From Symsagittifera roscoffensis (Eukaryota; Xenacoelomorpha; Acoela; Convolutidae), in the NCBI RefSeq assembly GCF_963678635.1, contig NC_087063.1:11756368-11820367 (forward strand): a stretch of 64,000 nt of DNA. Direction: 5' to 3'. Each line of letters opens with the position of its first letter. Position 1 is the stretch's first letter. Below the pieces are notes generated by a model. That model was not told where the DNA came from, ran no database searches, and saw nothing but the letters and a program-made list of their open reading frames with translations. A program made the translations under genes and the position numbers. Shown here one piece after another: positions 10,270-22,308 of the stretch.

Positions 10270-10395
10270 TCTGTGAGCCCTGACACAGGTACTGTCGAGA
10301 GACTTTTTTCTGCCAGCGGGAACATTCTCTCAAAAAAACGCAATCGCCTGGGCGCAAAAGTTCTCGGGAATCTTCTGTACTTAAAAATTAATTGA
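10270..10395 (+). pseudogene. hAT transposase C-terminal dimerisation motif (best copy)
   Basis: The frame ending TGA at 10395 reads LSVSPDTGTVERLFSASGN, then ILSKKRNRLGAKVL and LLYLKIN. This is the hallmark 'S-x-x-x-x-x-ERLFSxxGxxxxxxRxxL' C-terminus of hAT transposases. Upstream codons are broken by stops, so only the tail survives. Other copies in the window carry a stop just before the RLFS motif. Confidence 0.75.
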
Positions 10396-10544
10396 TTTAA
10401 TTCAATTAATATTTCCTTGTTGGTTTTCTTAAAAAGCGATAAAAGCGGAGAGCTATAATTTAGAAAAGCGGTAAAAGCTAAAAGCGGCTTCGAAAAAAGC
10501 GGAAGCGGCGAAAAACGGCTTTTCCATAAGCGGTCAATTCACTG
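10396..10544 (+). mobile_element. hAT transposon 3' end with AGCGG motifs and TIR
   Basis: From about 10430 the sequence repeats AGCGG six or so times at 10-20-base spacing. It ends in GCGGTCAATTCACTG, whose reverse complement CAGTGAATTGACCGC is a hAT-style terminal inverted repeat. Repeated pentamers near the end resemble the subterminal transposase-binding sites known from hAT elements. Confidence 0.7.
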
Positions 10545-11691
10545 CTGTTGAGACAGTAACGTGGAAAGAAGCGTGGAAAAGCACGGATAAGTTCAATTTT
10601 GTTGTCGCCAGTTGAATATTCAATGTGACGGATGGTTTACAATGCAACTGAGTTTATATAACGAGAAGGGTCGCAGCTCAATAGACAACAAATTCAGTTT
10701 TGTATTCGAGTATGTATAAACAGGACAATTGAACGAAACCTTTAAACTGGAGGATATGAAGTTAATTGTACAGCTTTTAAATTTTCAACGACAAAACATG
10801 ATCAATTCCAAACCAAAACACGGCGTATCAAATAAAAAAGCGTTTCTTTGCAGTATATTTTTCTAAAAATTCTTCGAATGCGTAACTGCTACCTGTACAA
10901 GAACAAGGTTCAGTGTTCTTCAATCCAGGCCATAATGACTGGTGGAATCATATATAAGAATGAGCCCTACCACAAAGAGTCGGCCAGGATACCTACCTTC
11001 TGTTGGTGTTTCGCATCAAAAATCTGGATTTTTTTTACATTGGTAGCGTCCAGGCCTTACTATCAACTCCAGAAGGTGTACACAGTGTAACAAGCCAATC
11101 GATGGTTGCTTGAAAGTAATAAGTATGAAAATCTATTTGTCGAAAATAAATTTTCAAGTCTAAAAGGCACCAGCAATTCTTCATTATTTCGTACAAAGGA
11201 CAATTGCAAACGCTTTTTTAGATCTAACCGAAGATTTGTCGATTTTTGCCACTGAAAAGTGAACTTTTATGTGTAGAAGTTGTCTTGATGTCTTGATCAG
11301 TATCGTGCTTCTCTCCAAATTTCTCTCCACCCTTTTTTGTGCGTTAAGTTGTGTCTGAGCTTTTCGTTCACCAGTTCTTTGCATTTCAAACTTTCTTTTT
11401 GCTACGTTGTTGATCTTCATCAGGTGACACTTTTGGTAAAAATTGACGATTTTTTATCCTTCACATGAGAGATGCGCGCACTTGAAGGATTCCTTGCAAA
11501 ATTCGCATTTGTGTTTGTTTTCCGCATGTTTTTAAGTCTAACCAAAGATATGTCGATTTTGGCCAATGGAAAGAAATTGGGAGCTCGCGATAATTTTGTT
11601 CGAGACTCCTTGCATAGTTTAAAGGCCCTAGTTTGTCACGATACAAAAAATATTTTTCTCTAATTGCTTTTTCATGTCCGAGAATTAGTAT
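10545..11691. repeat. Dispersed module 'B' with promoter-like start
   Basis: This module recurs at 13141, 44880, 45735 and 47111, each time next to hAT sequence. It begins near CTGTTGAGACAGTAACG. A TATATAA box lies about 110 bases in, followed by CGCAGCTCAATAGACAAC. In other copies an ATG opens MNNSRPKHGESNKK. The rest is AT-rich and shows no intact ORF. It could be the 5' part of the hAT element or a separate element. Confidence 0.5.
11330..11540 (-). pseudogene. Zinc-finger fragment, copy 1 (degraded)
   Basis: The minus strand keeps KDKK and the KINNVAKRKFEMQ region but has a deletion through the first Cys/His motif. Better copies are at 13900-14165, 16610-16870 and 22850-23105. Confidence 0.35.
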
Positions 11692-12287
11692 TTGTGGCAC
11701 CAGCTTGTTTGTGTGGAATTGTCCAAGCGGGGCAATCGGGAACTGGATAGCCGGAATTTATTCATGAAAAACTTTGGATCGTTCAATGGGTCAGTAATTT
11801 ATCCGAATGCAGATGTTTTCGACGTTAGCAGCCTTCCCACAACATCTAAACGAGTTCGCTCATATGATTTCAGAATGCAGCCTGCTTTCAGCTCTGGATC
11901 AGTTGCAGATCGCATGTCGAGTTATTTATTCTCACCCATTTTCGAAAGCAACAACCCACTTCATTCTTGGTCGACTTAACCACAAAGAATACAAAACTTC
12001 GTTTTCAACGCACTTTCTGTGAGCCCTGACACAGGTACTGTCGAGAGATTTTTTCTGCCAGCGGAAACAATCTCTCAAAAAAGCATTCGCCTGGGCGCAA
12101 AATTTCTTAAGAATCTTCTGTACTTAAAATTTAATTGATTTAATTCAGTTAATATTTCCTTGTGTGTTTTCTTAAAAAGCGATGAAAGCGGAGAGCTATA
12201 ATTTAGAAAAACGGTAAAAGCAAAAAGCGGCTTTGAAAAAAGCGGAAGCGGCGAAAAGCGGCTTTTCAATAAGCGGTCAATTCACTG
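11692..12287 (+). pseudogene. hAT transposase C-terminal fragment and 3' end, copy 1
   Basis: Contains SRNLFMKNFGSFNGSV, DVSSLPTTSKRVRSYDF and the broken dimerisation tail (VERFFLPAET-like after a frameshift). The AGCGG-rich 3' end terminates in CAATTCACTG at 12287. The body upstream of the tail is not a recognised hAT catalytic core. The frame shifts twice. Confidence 0.55.
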
Positions 12288-12580
12288 GCTAGAATAGCTC
12301 CAGAAAACAACATTTCCAATAGTACTATTACTTCAACTTTGCTTACTAAAATAGGGGACATTTTCATCAGAATAAGTTCGAGCATGATACAAAAGTTAGC
12401 CCAGGAACCTTTTCCCGATCAATCATTTAGATGTATTTTGTTTCACTGGAGTAAAGTGTCTCTCGCCACAGGCCTTATTCCTTCTTGATAGTTTACATTA
12501 CTGTTTTAAGTTTCACATTCCAAAACTTTTTTACGAAATAGGAATACACTTTAGAGTCTTAATTCAAACTTCTGTTACAG

Positions 12581-12954
12581 GGTCAACTTTCATAAAACTG
12601 CCGACTATTTTAACATGTCAAACCGGCGAATTGAAGACTTCTTTTATGACCCTAGCACTATGTTTCATCAGCAACTCCTGATGCCTTCCACCTTATCTCA
12701 AACAACGCCCTCAAGCATCAAAATCCACCATCAAAGGGACCCGTTAACTCCGAGTCCTCGGAGAACCAGGCGTTACACAAATGTTCACTCCATATTAATT
12801 ATTGTTCTCTGTTGCCTTTGTCTTTCTACGAGTTTCGTCAAGGCATGAGATCCCAATGAAAATCAAATGAACATGGTTGAAACCCACTTTTACGTCTTCG
12901 AGAACAGTCTCGAGAATTCTCTAGTTTCCTTTTTGAGCAATTTCATGAGTTGGG
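12581..12954 (+). pseudogene. Array exon copy 1
   Basis: ATG at 12615, N-terminus MSNRRIEDFFYDP. Frame is open to SFVKA, where the next codon is TGA (Cys codon changed). The donor region is deleted (GGGTAGTC instead of GGACAGTGAG). Confidence 0.6.
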
Positions 12955-13140
12955 TAGTCTGTTCTTATGTCTGTACTTATAAAATAATTAATTTATTTCA
13001 ATTAATTTTTACTTGTTTGTTTTCTTAAAAAACGATAAAAGCGGAGAGTTATATTTTAGAAAAGCGGTAAAAGCGAAAAGCGGCTTCGAAAAAAGCGGAA
13101 GCGGCAAAAAGCGGTTTTTGCATATGCGGTCAATTCACTG

Positions 13141-14311
13141 CTGTTGCGACAGTAACGTGGAAAGAAGCGTGGAAAAGCACGGATAAGTTCAATTTTGTTG
13201 TCGCGTGTTGAATATTCAATTTCACCGATGGTTTAAAACCAAACTGATTTTGTATAACGAGAAGGCTCGCAGCTCAATAGACAACAAAATCAGTTTTGTT
13301 TTGAAACAAATATCACCAGGACAATTGAAGGAAACCTTTAAACTGGATACGAAATTAATTTTACAGCTTTTAAAATTTTGAATGACAAACATGAAAAATT
13401 TCAGGCCAAAACACGGCGAATCAATTAAAAAAGCGTTTCTTTGCATTATATTTTTCTTAAGATTCTTTGAATGCGTAACTGTGCTACTTGTACAAGAACA
13501 AGGTTCAGTTTCTTTCAATCTAGGCCATAATGACTGGTGGAATCATATATAAGAATGAGCCCTACCACAAAGAGTCGGCCAGGATACCTACCTTCTGTTG
13601 GTGTTTCGTATCAAAAATTGGATTTTTTTTACATTGGTAGCGTCCAGGCCTTAATATCAACTCCAGAAGGTGTACACAGTGTATTAAGCCAATCACTGGT
13701 TGGTTAAAAGAAACAAGTATGGAAATCTTTTTATCGAAAATAGATTTTCAAGTCAAAATGGCACCAGCAATTCTTTAGTATTTCGTACAAAGGACAATTG
13801 CAAACGCTTTTTTTTAGATCTAACCAAATATTTGTCGATTATGGCTCATGAAAAGTGGACTCTTTTGTGTAGAAGTTGTCTTGATCAGGATCGTGCTTAC
13901 CTCCAAACTTACCTCCGCCACTTTTTTTGAGCGTTAAACTTGTGTCGGAAATTTTCCTCCACCAGCTGCTTGCATTTGACACACAGGAACGTTCTTTTCA
14001 TCACGTTGTTGATCTTCATCAGGTGGCACTATTGGTAATTGTTGACAATTTTCTGATCCTTCACCAAATGTGTACTTTCAAAGTGCCGCTTTAGGGATGC
14101 GCACCACTTGAAGGTTTCCTCGCAAAATTTGTATTTGTTTTCCGCATGTTTCTTGGTCTAACGAAAGGTTTGTCCATTATGGCCTATGAAAAGAAATTGG
14201 GAGCTCGCGATGAGGTTGTTCGAGCCTCCATGCATAGTTTAAGTGCCTTATTTTGTGAAGATACAAAAAATGTTTTTCTCTAAATGTTTTTTCATGTCCG
14301 AGAAGTAGTAT
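13141..14311. repeat. Module B, copy 2
   Basis: Homologous to 10545-11691. It keeps the TATA-like segment (here TGTATAACG), the GATAAGAATGAGCC-type region and the inverse zinc-finger fragment. No intact gene. Confidence 0.55.
13900..14165 (-). pseudogene. C2H2-type zinc-finger fragment, copy 2
   Basis: On the minus strand: KFCEETFKWCASLKRHFEST, then HLVKDQKIVN, CHLMKINNVMKR, FLCVKCKQLVEENFRHKFNA. The pattern is an (F/C)-x-x-C ... H-x(4)-H finger followed by a C-x-x-C ... H block. The first Cys has been lost here. No catalytic partner is seen; a captured host gene fragment or a transposase DNA-binding domain are both possible. Confidence 0.5.
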
Positions 14312-14904
14312 TTGTTGCAACAGCTCGTGGGTGTGGAATCCTTCAAGCGGGCCAAGTGGGAATTGGATAGCCGGAATTTATTCATGAAACACTTTGGCTC
14401 GTTCAATGGGTCAGTATTTAATCCGAATGCAGATAGTATCGACGTTAGCAGCCTTCCAACAACATTTAAGCAAGTTCGCTTACATGATTTTAAAATGCAG
14501 CCTGCTTTAGCTCTGGATCAGTTGCAGATCGCATGTCGAGTTATTTATTCTCGCCCATTGTCCAAATCAACAACCCACTTCATCCTTGGTCGAACAGAAA
14601 GCATACAAAGTTTCGCTTTCAACGCACTTTCTGTGAGCCCTGACACAGGTACTGTCGAGTGACTTTTTTCTGCCAGCGGAAACATTCTCTCGAAAAAACA
14701 CAACCGCCTGGGCGCAAAAGTTCTCGAGAATCTTCTGTACTTAAAAATTAACTGATGTAATTCAATTAATATTTCCTTGTTTGTTTTCTTAAAAAGCGAT
14801 AAAAGCGGAGAGCTATAATTTAGAAATGCGGTAAAAGCAAAAAGCGGCTTCGAAAAAAGCGGAAGCGTCGAAAAGCGGCTTTTCCATAAGCGGTCAATTC
14901 ACTG
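14312..14904 (+). pseudogene. hAT transposase C-terminal fragment and 3' end, copy 2
   Basis: Reads SRNLFMKHFGSFNGSV, DVSSLPTTFKQVRLHDF, ALDQLQIACRVIYSRPLSK, FNALSVSPDTGTVE and then TGA just before the LFSAS motif. The 3' end closes with CAATTCACTG at 14904. Confidence 0.6.
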
Positions 14905-15199
14905 GCTAGAATAGCTCCAGAAACCTACATTTCTAGTAGTACTATTACTTAAATTTTGTTTACTGAAGTAGGCGAAATTTTTAATCTGATAAAGTTCGAA
15001 CTTGATACAAAAGTTAGCCCAGAAACTTTTTCCCGATCAATCATTTAGGTGATATTTGTTTCATTTGAGCAGCTGGTCTCTCGCCACAGGCCTTATTCTT
15101 TCTTGATAGCTTACAATACTGTTTTAAGTTTCACATTTCATATCTTTTTTTACGAAATAGGAATACATTTTAGAGTCTTAATTCAAACTTCTGTTACAG

Positions 15200-15581
15200 G
15201 ATCAACTTCATAAAACTGCCGACTATTTTAACATGTCAAATCGGCAAATTGTAGACTTATTTTATGACCCTAGCACTATGTTCCATCAGCAACTCTTTAT
15301 GCCTTCCACCTTATCTCAAACAACGCCCTCAAGCCTCAAAATCCACCATCAAAGGAACCCGAAGACTCCGAGTCCTCGGAGAACCAGGAGTTACACAAAT
15401 GTTTACTCCATATTAATTATTGTTCTCTGTTGTCTTTGTCTTTCTACCCGAGTTTCGTCAAGGCACGGGATCCCAATGAACATCAAATAAACACGGTTGA
15501 AACCCACTTTTACGTCTCGGAGAACAGTCGCGAGAACTTTCTAGTTTACAGTTTGAGGGATTCCATGAGTTGGGTTGGACA
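15200..15581 (+). pseudogene. Array exon copy 2 (+2 frameshift type)
   Basis: ATG at 15233, MSNRQIVDLFYDP. A 2-base insertion in CTACCCGAG shifts the frame after the hydrophobic segment and ends at MNIK-stop. Donor GTGAGT is intact. Confidence 0.6.
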
Positions 15582-16064
15582 GTGAGTAGATTATTTTTAT
15601 GTCTTTACTTAAAACTTAATTGATTTAATTCAATTAATATTTGCTTGTTTATTTTCTTAAACAGCGATAAAAGCGGAGAGCTGTAATTTAGAAAAGCGGT
15701 AAAACCAAAAAGCGTCTTCGAAAAAGCGGAAGCGGCGAAAACGGCTTTTCCATAAGCGGTCAATTCACTGGCTAGAATAGCTCCAGAAAACAATATTTCT
15801 AATAGTACTATTATTTCAACTTTGTTTACTAAAATCGGGGACATTTTTATCAGAACAAGTTCGAGCATGATACAAAAGTTAGCCCAGAAACTTTTTCCCG
15901 ATCAATCATTTAGGTGATATTTGGTTCACTTGAGAAGCTGGTCTCTCGCCACATGCCCTGTTCCTTCTTGATAATTTACAGTACTGTTTTAAGTTTCACA
16001 TTCTAAATCTTTTTTTACGAAATAGGAATACATTTTAGAGTCTTAATTCAAACTTCTGTTACAG

Positions 16065-16447
16065 GATCAACTTTCATAAAACTGCCGACTATTTTAACAT
16101 GTCAAACCGGCGAATTGTAGACTTCTTTTATGACCCTAGCACTATGTTCCATCAGCAACTCCTTATGCGTTCCACCTTATCTCAAACAACGCCCTCAAGT
16201 CTCGAAATCCACCATCAAAGGAACCCGAAGACTCCGAGTCCTCGGAGAACCAGGAATTACACAAATGTTTACTCCATATTAATTATTGTTATATGTTGTC
16301 TTTGTCTTTCTACACGAGTTTCGTCAAGGCACGGGATCCCAATGAACATCAATTAAACACGGTTGAAACCCACTTTTACGTCTCGGAGAACAGTCGCGAG
16401 AACTCTCTGGTTTACAGTTTGAGGGATTCCATGAGTTGGGTTGGACA
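16065..16447 (+). pseudogene. Array exon copy 3 (+2 frameshift type)
   Basis: ATG at 16099. It has the CTACACGAG 2-base insertion and ends MNIN-stop. Splice sites look intact. Confidence 0.6.
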
Positions 16448-16609
16448 GTGAGTAGATTATTTTTTTGTCTTTACTTAAAAATTAATTGATTTAATTCAAT
16501 TAATATTTGCTTGTTTATTTTCTTAAAAAGCGATAAAAGCGGAGAGCTATAATTTAGAAATGCGGTAAAACCAAAAAGCGGCTTCGAAAAAAGCGGAAGC
16601 ATCGAAAAC

Positions 16610-16870
16610 TTACCTCCACCTTTTTTTTTTGAGCGTTAAACTTGTGTCGGAAATTTTCGTCCACCAGCTCCTTGCATTTGACACACAGGAACTTTTTTTG
16701 TTACGTTGTTGATCTTCATCAGGTGACATTTTTGGTAAAGGTTGACAATGTTCTTATCCATCACCAAATGTGTACTTTCAAAGTGTCGCTTTAGGGATGC
16801 GCGCCACTTGAAGGATTGCTCGCAAAAGTCGCATTTGTAATTGTTTTCCGCATGTTTCTTCTCTAACCAA
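16610..16870 (-). pseudogene. C2H2-type zinc-finger fragment, copy 3
   Basis: Best finger in the window: YKCDFCEQSFKWRASLKRHF then ESTH on the minus strand, a canonical C-x2-C-x12-H-x4-H layout. It is followed by YQKCHLMKINNVTKK and a frameshift in the second Cys block. Confidence 0.6.
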
Positions 16871-17019
16871 AGGTTTGTCCATTAGGGCCAATGAAAAGAA
16901 ATTGGGAGCTCGCGATAATATTGTTCGAGACTCCATGCATAGTTTAAGTGCCTTATTTTGTGAAGATACAAAAAGTGTTTTTCGCTAAATGTTTTTTCAT
17001 GTCCGAGAAGTAGTATTTT

Positions 17020-17609
17020 TTGCATCAGCTCGTGTGTGTGGAATCCTCCAAGCGGGGCAAGTGGGAACTGGATAGCCGGAATTTATTCATGAAAAACTTT
17101 GGATCGTTCAATGGGTCAGTAATTAATCCGAATGCAGATTTTATCGACGTTAGCAGCCTTCCAACAACATTTAAGCGAGTTCGCTTACATGATTTTAAAA
17201 TGCAGCCTGCTTTTAGCTCTGGATCAGTTGCAGATCGCATGTCGAGTTATTTATTCTCGCCCATTGTCCAAATCAACAACCCACTTCATCCTTGGTCGAA
17301 CAGAAAGCATACAAAGTTTCGCTTTCAACGCACTTTCTGTGAGCCCTGACACAGGTACTGTCGAGTGACTTTTTTCTGCCAGCGGAAACATTCTCTCGAA
17401 AAACACAACCGCCTGGGCGCAAAAGTTCTCGAGAATCTTCTGTACTTAAAAATTAACTGATGTAATTCAATTAATATTTCCTTGTTTGTTTTCTTAAAAA
17501 GCGATAAAAGCGGAGAGCTATAATTTAGAAATGCGGTAAAAGCAAAAAGCGGCTTCGAAAAAAGCGGAAGTGTCGAAAAGCGGCTTTCCCATAAGCGGTC
17601 AATTCACTG
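17020..17609 (+). pseudogene. hAT transposase C-terminal fragment and 3' end, copy 3
   Basis: Reads KRGKWELDSRNLFMKNFG, DVSSLPTTFKRVRLHDF and ALDQLQIACRVIYSRPLSK to DTGTVE, then TGA. A one-base change (CTTTTAGC for CTTTAGC) splits the frame relative to copy 2. The 3' TIR ends at 17609. Confidence 0.6.
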
Positions 17610-17903
17610 GCTAGAATAGCTCCAGAAACCTACATTTCTAGTAGTACTATTACTTAAATTTTGTTTACTGAAGTAGGCGAAATTTTTAATCTGATAAAGT
17701 TCGAACTTGATACAAAAGTTAGCCCAGAAACTTTTTCCCGATCAATCATTTAGCTGATATTTGTTTCATTTGAGTAGCTGGTCTCTCGCCACAGGCCTTA
17801 TTTTTTCTTGATAGCTTACAATACTGTTTTAAGTTTCACATTCTAAATCTTTTTTACGAAATAGGAATACATTTTAGAGTCTTAATTCAAACTTCTGTTA
17901 CAG

Positions 17904-18268
17904 GATCAACTTCATAAAACTGCCGACTATTTTAACATGTCAAATCGGCAAATTGTAGACTTCTTTTATGACCCTAGCACTATGTTCCATCAGCAACTCT
18001 TTATGCCTTCCACCTTATCTCAAACAACGCCCTCAAGCCTCGAAATCCACCATCAAAAGAACCCGAAGACTCCGAGTCCTCGGAGAACCAGGAGTTACCC
18101 AAATGTTCACTCCATATTAATTATTGTTCTCTGTTGTCTTTGTCTTTCTACGAGTTTTGTCAAGGCATGCGATCCCAATTAACATGAAATAAACACGGTT
18201 GAAACCCACTTTTACGTCTCGGAGAACAGTCGCGAGAACTCTCTAGTTTACAGTTTGAGGGGTTTCTT
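17904..18268 (+). pseudogene. Array exon copy 4, fused to hAT tail
   Basis: ATG at 17937. Frame is open to ACDPN, then TAA (GAA changed to TAA). At about 18266 the exon breaks off inside GGGGTTTCTT and continues directly into hAT coding sequence (TCAACGCACTTTCTGTG). Confidence 0.6.
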
Positions 18269-18553
18269 CAACGCACTTTCTGTGAGCCCTGACACAGGTA
18301 CTGTCGAGTGACTTTTTTCTGCCAGCGGAAACATTCTCTCGAAAAAACACAACTGCCTGGGCGCAAAAGTTCTCGAGAATCTTCTGTACTTAAAAATTAA
18401 CTGATGTAATTCAATTAATATTTCCTTGTTTGTTTTCTTAAAAAGCGATAAAAGCGGAGAGCTATAATTTAGAAATGCGGTAAAAGCAAAAAGCGGCTTC
18501 GAAAAAAGCGGAAGCGTCGAAAAGCGGCTTTTCCATAAGCGGTCAATTCACTG
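18268..18553 (+). pseudogene. hAT transposase tail and 3' end, copy 4
   Basis: Begins at the fusion with exon copy 4, carries the DTGTVE-stop tail and closes with the TIR at 18553. It is a duplicate of the corresponding part of copy 3. Confidence 0.6.
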
Positions 18554-18847
18554 GCTAGAATAGCTCCAGAAACCTACATTTCTAGTAGTACTATTACTTA
18601 AATTTTGTTTACTGAAGTAGGCGAAATTTTTAATCTGATAAAGTTCGAACTTGATACAAAAGTTAGCCCAGAAACTTTTTCCCGATCAATCATTTAGGTG
18701 ATATTTGTTTCATTTGAGTAGCTGGTCTCTCGCCACAGGCCTTATTCTTTCTTGATAGCTTACAATACTGTTTTAAGTTTCACATTCTAAATCTTTTTTA
18801 CGAAATAGGAATACATTTTAGAGTCTTAATTCAAACTTCTGTTACAG

Positions 18848-19227
18848 GATCAACTTCATAAAACTGCCGACTATTTTAACATGTCAAATCGGCAAATTGT
18901 AGACTTCTTTTATGACCCTAGCACTATGTTCCATCAGCAACTCTTTATGCCTTCCACCTTATCTCAAACAACGCCCTCAAGCCTCGAAATCCACCATCAA
19001 AAGAACCCGAAGACTCCGAGTCCTCGGAGAACCAGGAGTTACCCAAATGTTCACTCCATATTAATTATTGTTCTCTGTTGTCTTTGTCTTTCTACGAGTT
19101 TTGTCAAGGCATGCGATCCCAATTAACATGAAATAAACACGGTTGAAACCCACTTTTACGTCTCGGAGAACAGTCGCGAGAACTCTCTAGTTTACAGTTT
19201 GAGGGGTTTCTTGAGTTGGGTTGGACA
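18848..19227 (+). pseudogene. Array exon copy 5
   Basis: ATG at 18881, protein start identical to copy 4, TAA after ACDPN. Donor is GTCAGT rather than GTGAGT. Confidence 0.6.
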
Positions 19228-19711
19228 GTCAGTAGTCTGTTTTTATGTCTGTACTTAAAAAATAATTATTTTAATTCAATTAATTTTTACTTGTTTGTTT
19301 TCTTAAAAAGCGATAAAAGCGGAGAGCTATAATTTAGAAAAGCGGTAAAAGCAAAAAGCGGCTTCGAAAAAAGCGGAAGCGTCGAGAAGCGGCTTTTCCA
19401 TAAGCGGTCAATACACTGGCTAGAAAAGCTCAGAAAACAACATTTCTAGTAGTACTATTACTTAAACTTGGTTTACTTAAGTAGGCGAAATTTTTTATCA
19501 GAACAAGTTCGAACTTGATACGAAAGTTAGCCCAGAAATTTTTACCGATCAATCATTTAGGTGATATTTGTTTCATTTGAGTAGCTGGTCTCTCGCCACA
19601 GGCCTTATTCGTTCTTGATAGTTTACAATACTGTTTTAAGTTTCACATTCCAAATCTTTCTTTACGAAATAGGAATACATTTTAGAGTCTTAATTCAAAC
19701 TTCTGTTACAG

Positions 19712-20092
19712 GATCAATTTTCATAAAACTGCCGAGTATTTTAACATGTAAAACCGGCGAATTGTAGACTTCTTTTATGACTCTAGCACTATGTTCCATC
19801 AGCAACTCCTGATGTCTTCCACCTTATCTCAAACAACGCCCTCAAGCCTCAAAATCCACCATCAAAGGAACCCGAAGACTCCGAGTCCTCGGAGAACCAG
19901 GAGTTACACAAATGTTCACTCCATATTAATTTTTGTTCTCTGTTATCTTTGTCTTTCTACGAATTTCGTCAAGGCATGCGATCCCAATGAAGATGAAATA
20001 AACACGGTTGAAACCCACTTTTACGTCTCGAAGAACAGTCGCGAGAACTCTCTAGTTTACAGTTTGAGGGATTCCATGAGTTGGTTTGGACA
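19712..20092 (+). CDS. Array exon copy 6 (first ATG followed by TAA)
   Basis: The ATG at 19746 is followed directly by TAA (TCA to TAA). From the next Met (19791) the frame is open for 101 codons to the donor, with DPNEDEIN in place of DPNEHEIN and SWFGQ at the end. Confidence 0.45.
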
Positions 20093-20577
20093 GTGAGTAG
20101 ATTATTTTAATGTCTGTTTTTAAAAATTAATTGATTTAATTCAACTAATATTTGCTTGTTTGTTTTCTTAAAAAGCGATAATAGCGGAGAACTATAATTT
20201 AGAAAAGCGGTAAAACCAAAAAGCGGCTTCGAAAAAGCGGAAGCGGCGAAAACGGCTTTTCCATAAGCGGTCAATTCACTGGCTAGAATAGCTCCAGAAA
20301 ACAACATTTCCAATAGTACTATTACTTCAACTTTGCTTACTAAAATAGGGGACATTTTCATCAGAATAAGTTCGAGCATGATACAAAAGTTAGCCCAGGA
20401 ACCTTTTCCCGATCAATCATTTAGATGTATTTTGTTTCACTGGAGTAAAGTGTCTCTCGCCACAGGCCTTATTCCTTCTTGATAATTTACAGTACTGTTT
20501 TAAGTTTCACATTCCAAATCTTTTTTTTTACGAAATAGGAATACAATTTAGAGTCTTAATTCAAACTTCTGTTACAG

Positions 20578-20958
20578 GATCAACTTTCATAAAACTGCCG
20601 AGTATTTTAACATGTAAAACCGGCGAATTGTAGACTTCTTTTATGACTCTAGCACTATGTTCCATCAGCAACTCCTGATGTCTTCCACCTTATCTCAAAC
20701 AACGCCCTCAAGCCTCAAAATCCACCATCAAAGGAACCCGAAGACTCCGAGTCCTCGGAGAACCAGGAGTTTTACAAATGTTCACTCCATATTAATTTTT
20801 GTTCTCTGTTGTCTTTGTCTTTCTACGAATTTCGTCAAGGCATGCGATCCCAATGAACATGAAATAAACACGGTTGAAACCCACTTTTACGTCTCGAAGA
20901 ATAGTCGCGAGAACTCTCTAGTATACAGTTTGAGGGATTCCATGAGTTGGGTTGGACA
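20578..20958 (+). CDS. Array exon copy 7 (ATG-TAA type)
   Basis: ATG at 20612 followed by TAA; open from Met at 20657 through SMSWVGQ. Donor GTGAGT intact. Confidence 0.45.
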
Positions 20959-21442
20959 GTGAGTAGATTATTTTTATGTCTGTTTTTAAAAATTAATTGA
21001 TTTAATTCAACTAATATTTGCTTGTTGGTTTTCTTAAAAAGCGATAATAGCGGAGAACTATAATTTAGAAAAGCGGTAAAACCAAAAAGCGGCTTCGAAA
21101 AAGCGGAAGCGGCGAAAACGGTTTTTCCATAAGCGGTCAATTCACTGGCTAGAATAGCTCCAGAAAACAACATTTCCAATAGTACTATTACTTCAACTTT
21201 GCTTACTAAAATAGGGGACATTTTCATCAGAACAAGTTTGAGCATGATACAAAAGTTAGCCCAGGAACCTTTTCCCGATCAATCATTTAGATGTATTTTG
21301 TTTCACTGGAGTAAAGTGTCTCTCGCCACAGGCCTTATTCCTTCTTGATAGTTTACAGTACTGTTTTAAGTTTCACATTCCAAATCTTTTTTTTACGAAA
21401 TAGGAATACATTTTAGAGTCTTAATTCAAACTTCTGTTACAG

Positions 21443-21824
21443 GATCAACTTTCATAAAACTGCCGACTATTTTAAAATGTCAAACCGGCGAATTGTAGAC
21501 TTTTTTTATGACCCTAGCACTATGTTCCGTCAGCAACTCCTTATGCCTTCCACCTTATCTCAAACAACGCCCTCAAGCCTCAAAATCCACCATCAAAGGA
21601 ACCCGAAGACTCCGAGTCCTCGGAGAACCAGGAGTTACACAAATGTTAAACTCCATATTAATTTTTGTTCTCTGTTGTCTTTGTCTTTCTACGAATTTCG
21701 TCAAGGCATGCGATCCCAATTAACATGAAATAAACACGGTTGAAACCCACTTTTACGTCTCGAAGAACAGTCGCGAGAACTCTCTAGTTTACAGTTTGAG
21801 GGATTCCATGAGTTGGGTTGGACA
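21443..21824 (+). pseudogene. Array exon copy 8
   Basis: ATG at 21477. An insertion in AAATGTTAAACTCC shifts the frame before the hydrophobic segment. The original frame also carries TAA after ACDPN. Confidence 0.6.
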
Positions 21825-22308
21825 GTGAGTAGATTATTGTTATGTCTGTTTTTAAAAATTAATTGATTTAATTCAACTAATATTTGCTTGTTTGTTTTCT
21901 TAAAAAGCGATAATAGCGGAGAACTATAATTTAGAAAAGCGGTAAAACCAAAAAGCGGCTTCGAAAAAGCGGAAGCGGCGAAAACGGTTTTTCCATAAGC
22001 GGTCAATTCACTGGCTAGAATAGCTCCAGAAAACAACATTTCCAATAGTACTATTACTTCAACTTTGCTTACTAAAATAGGGGACATTTTCATCAGAACA
22101 AGTTCGAGCATGATACAAAAGTTAGCCCAGGAACCTTTTCCCGATCAATCATTTAGATGTATTTTGTTTCACTGGAGTAAAGTGTCTCTCGCCACAGGCC
22201 TTATTCCTTCTTCATAGTTTACAGTACTGTTTTAAGTTTCACATTCCAAATCTTTTTTTTACGAAATAGGAATACATTTTAGAGTCTTAATTCAAACTTC
22301 TGTTACAG

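Larger units (their letters stand above)
17325..19208 (+). repeat. 944-bp tandem duplication across the exon/hAT junction
   Basis: The stretch from the hAT tail through exon copy 4 (about 17325-18267) is repeated almost exactly at about 18268-19210. The identical 81-residue reading frames at 17937 and 18881 lie 944 bp apart. The breakpoint joins exon to hAT at TTTCTTCA. Confidence 0.7.

Noticed and set aside
17025-17240. Minus-strand frame MRSATDPELKAG... and a similar one at 23228
   Set aside because: Antisense shadow of the plus-strand hAT fragment; composition gives no support.
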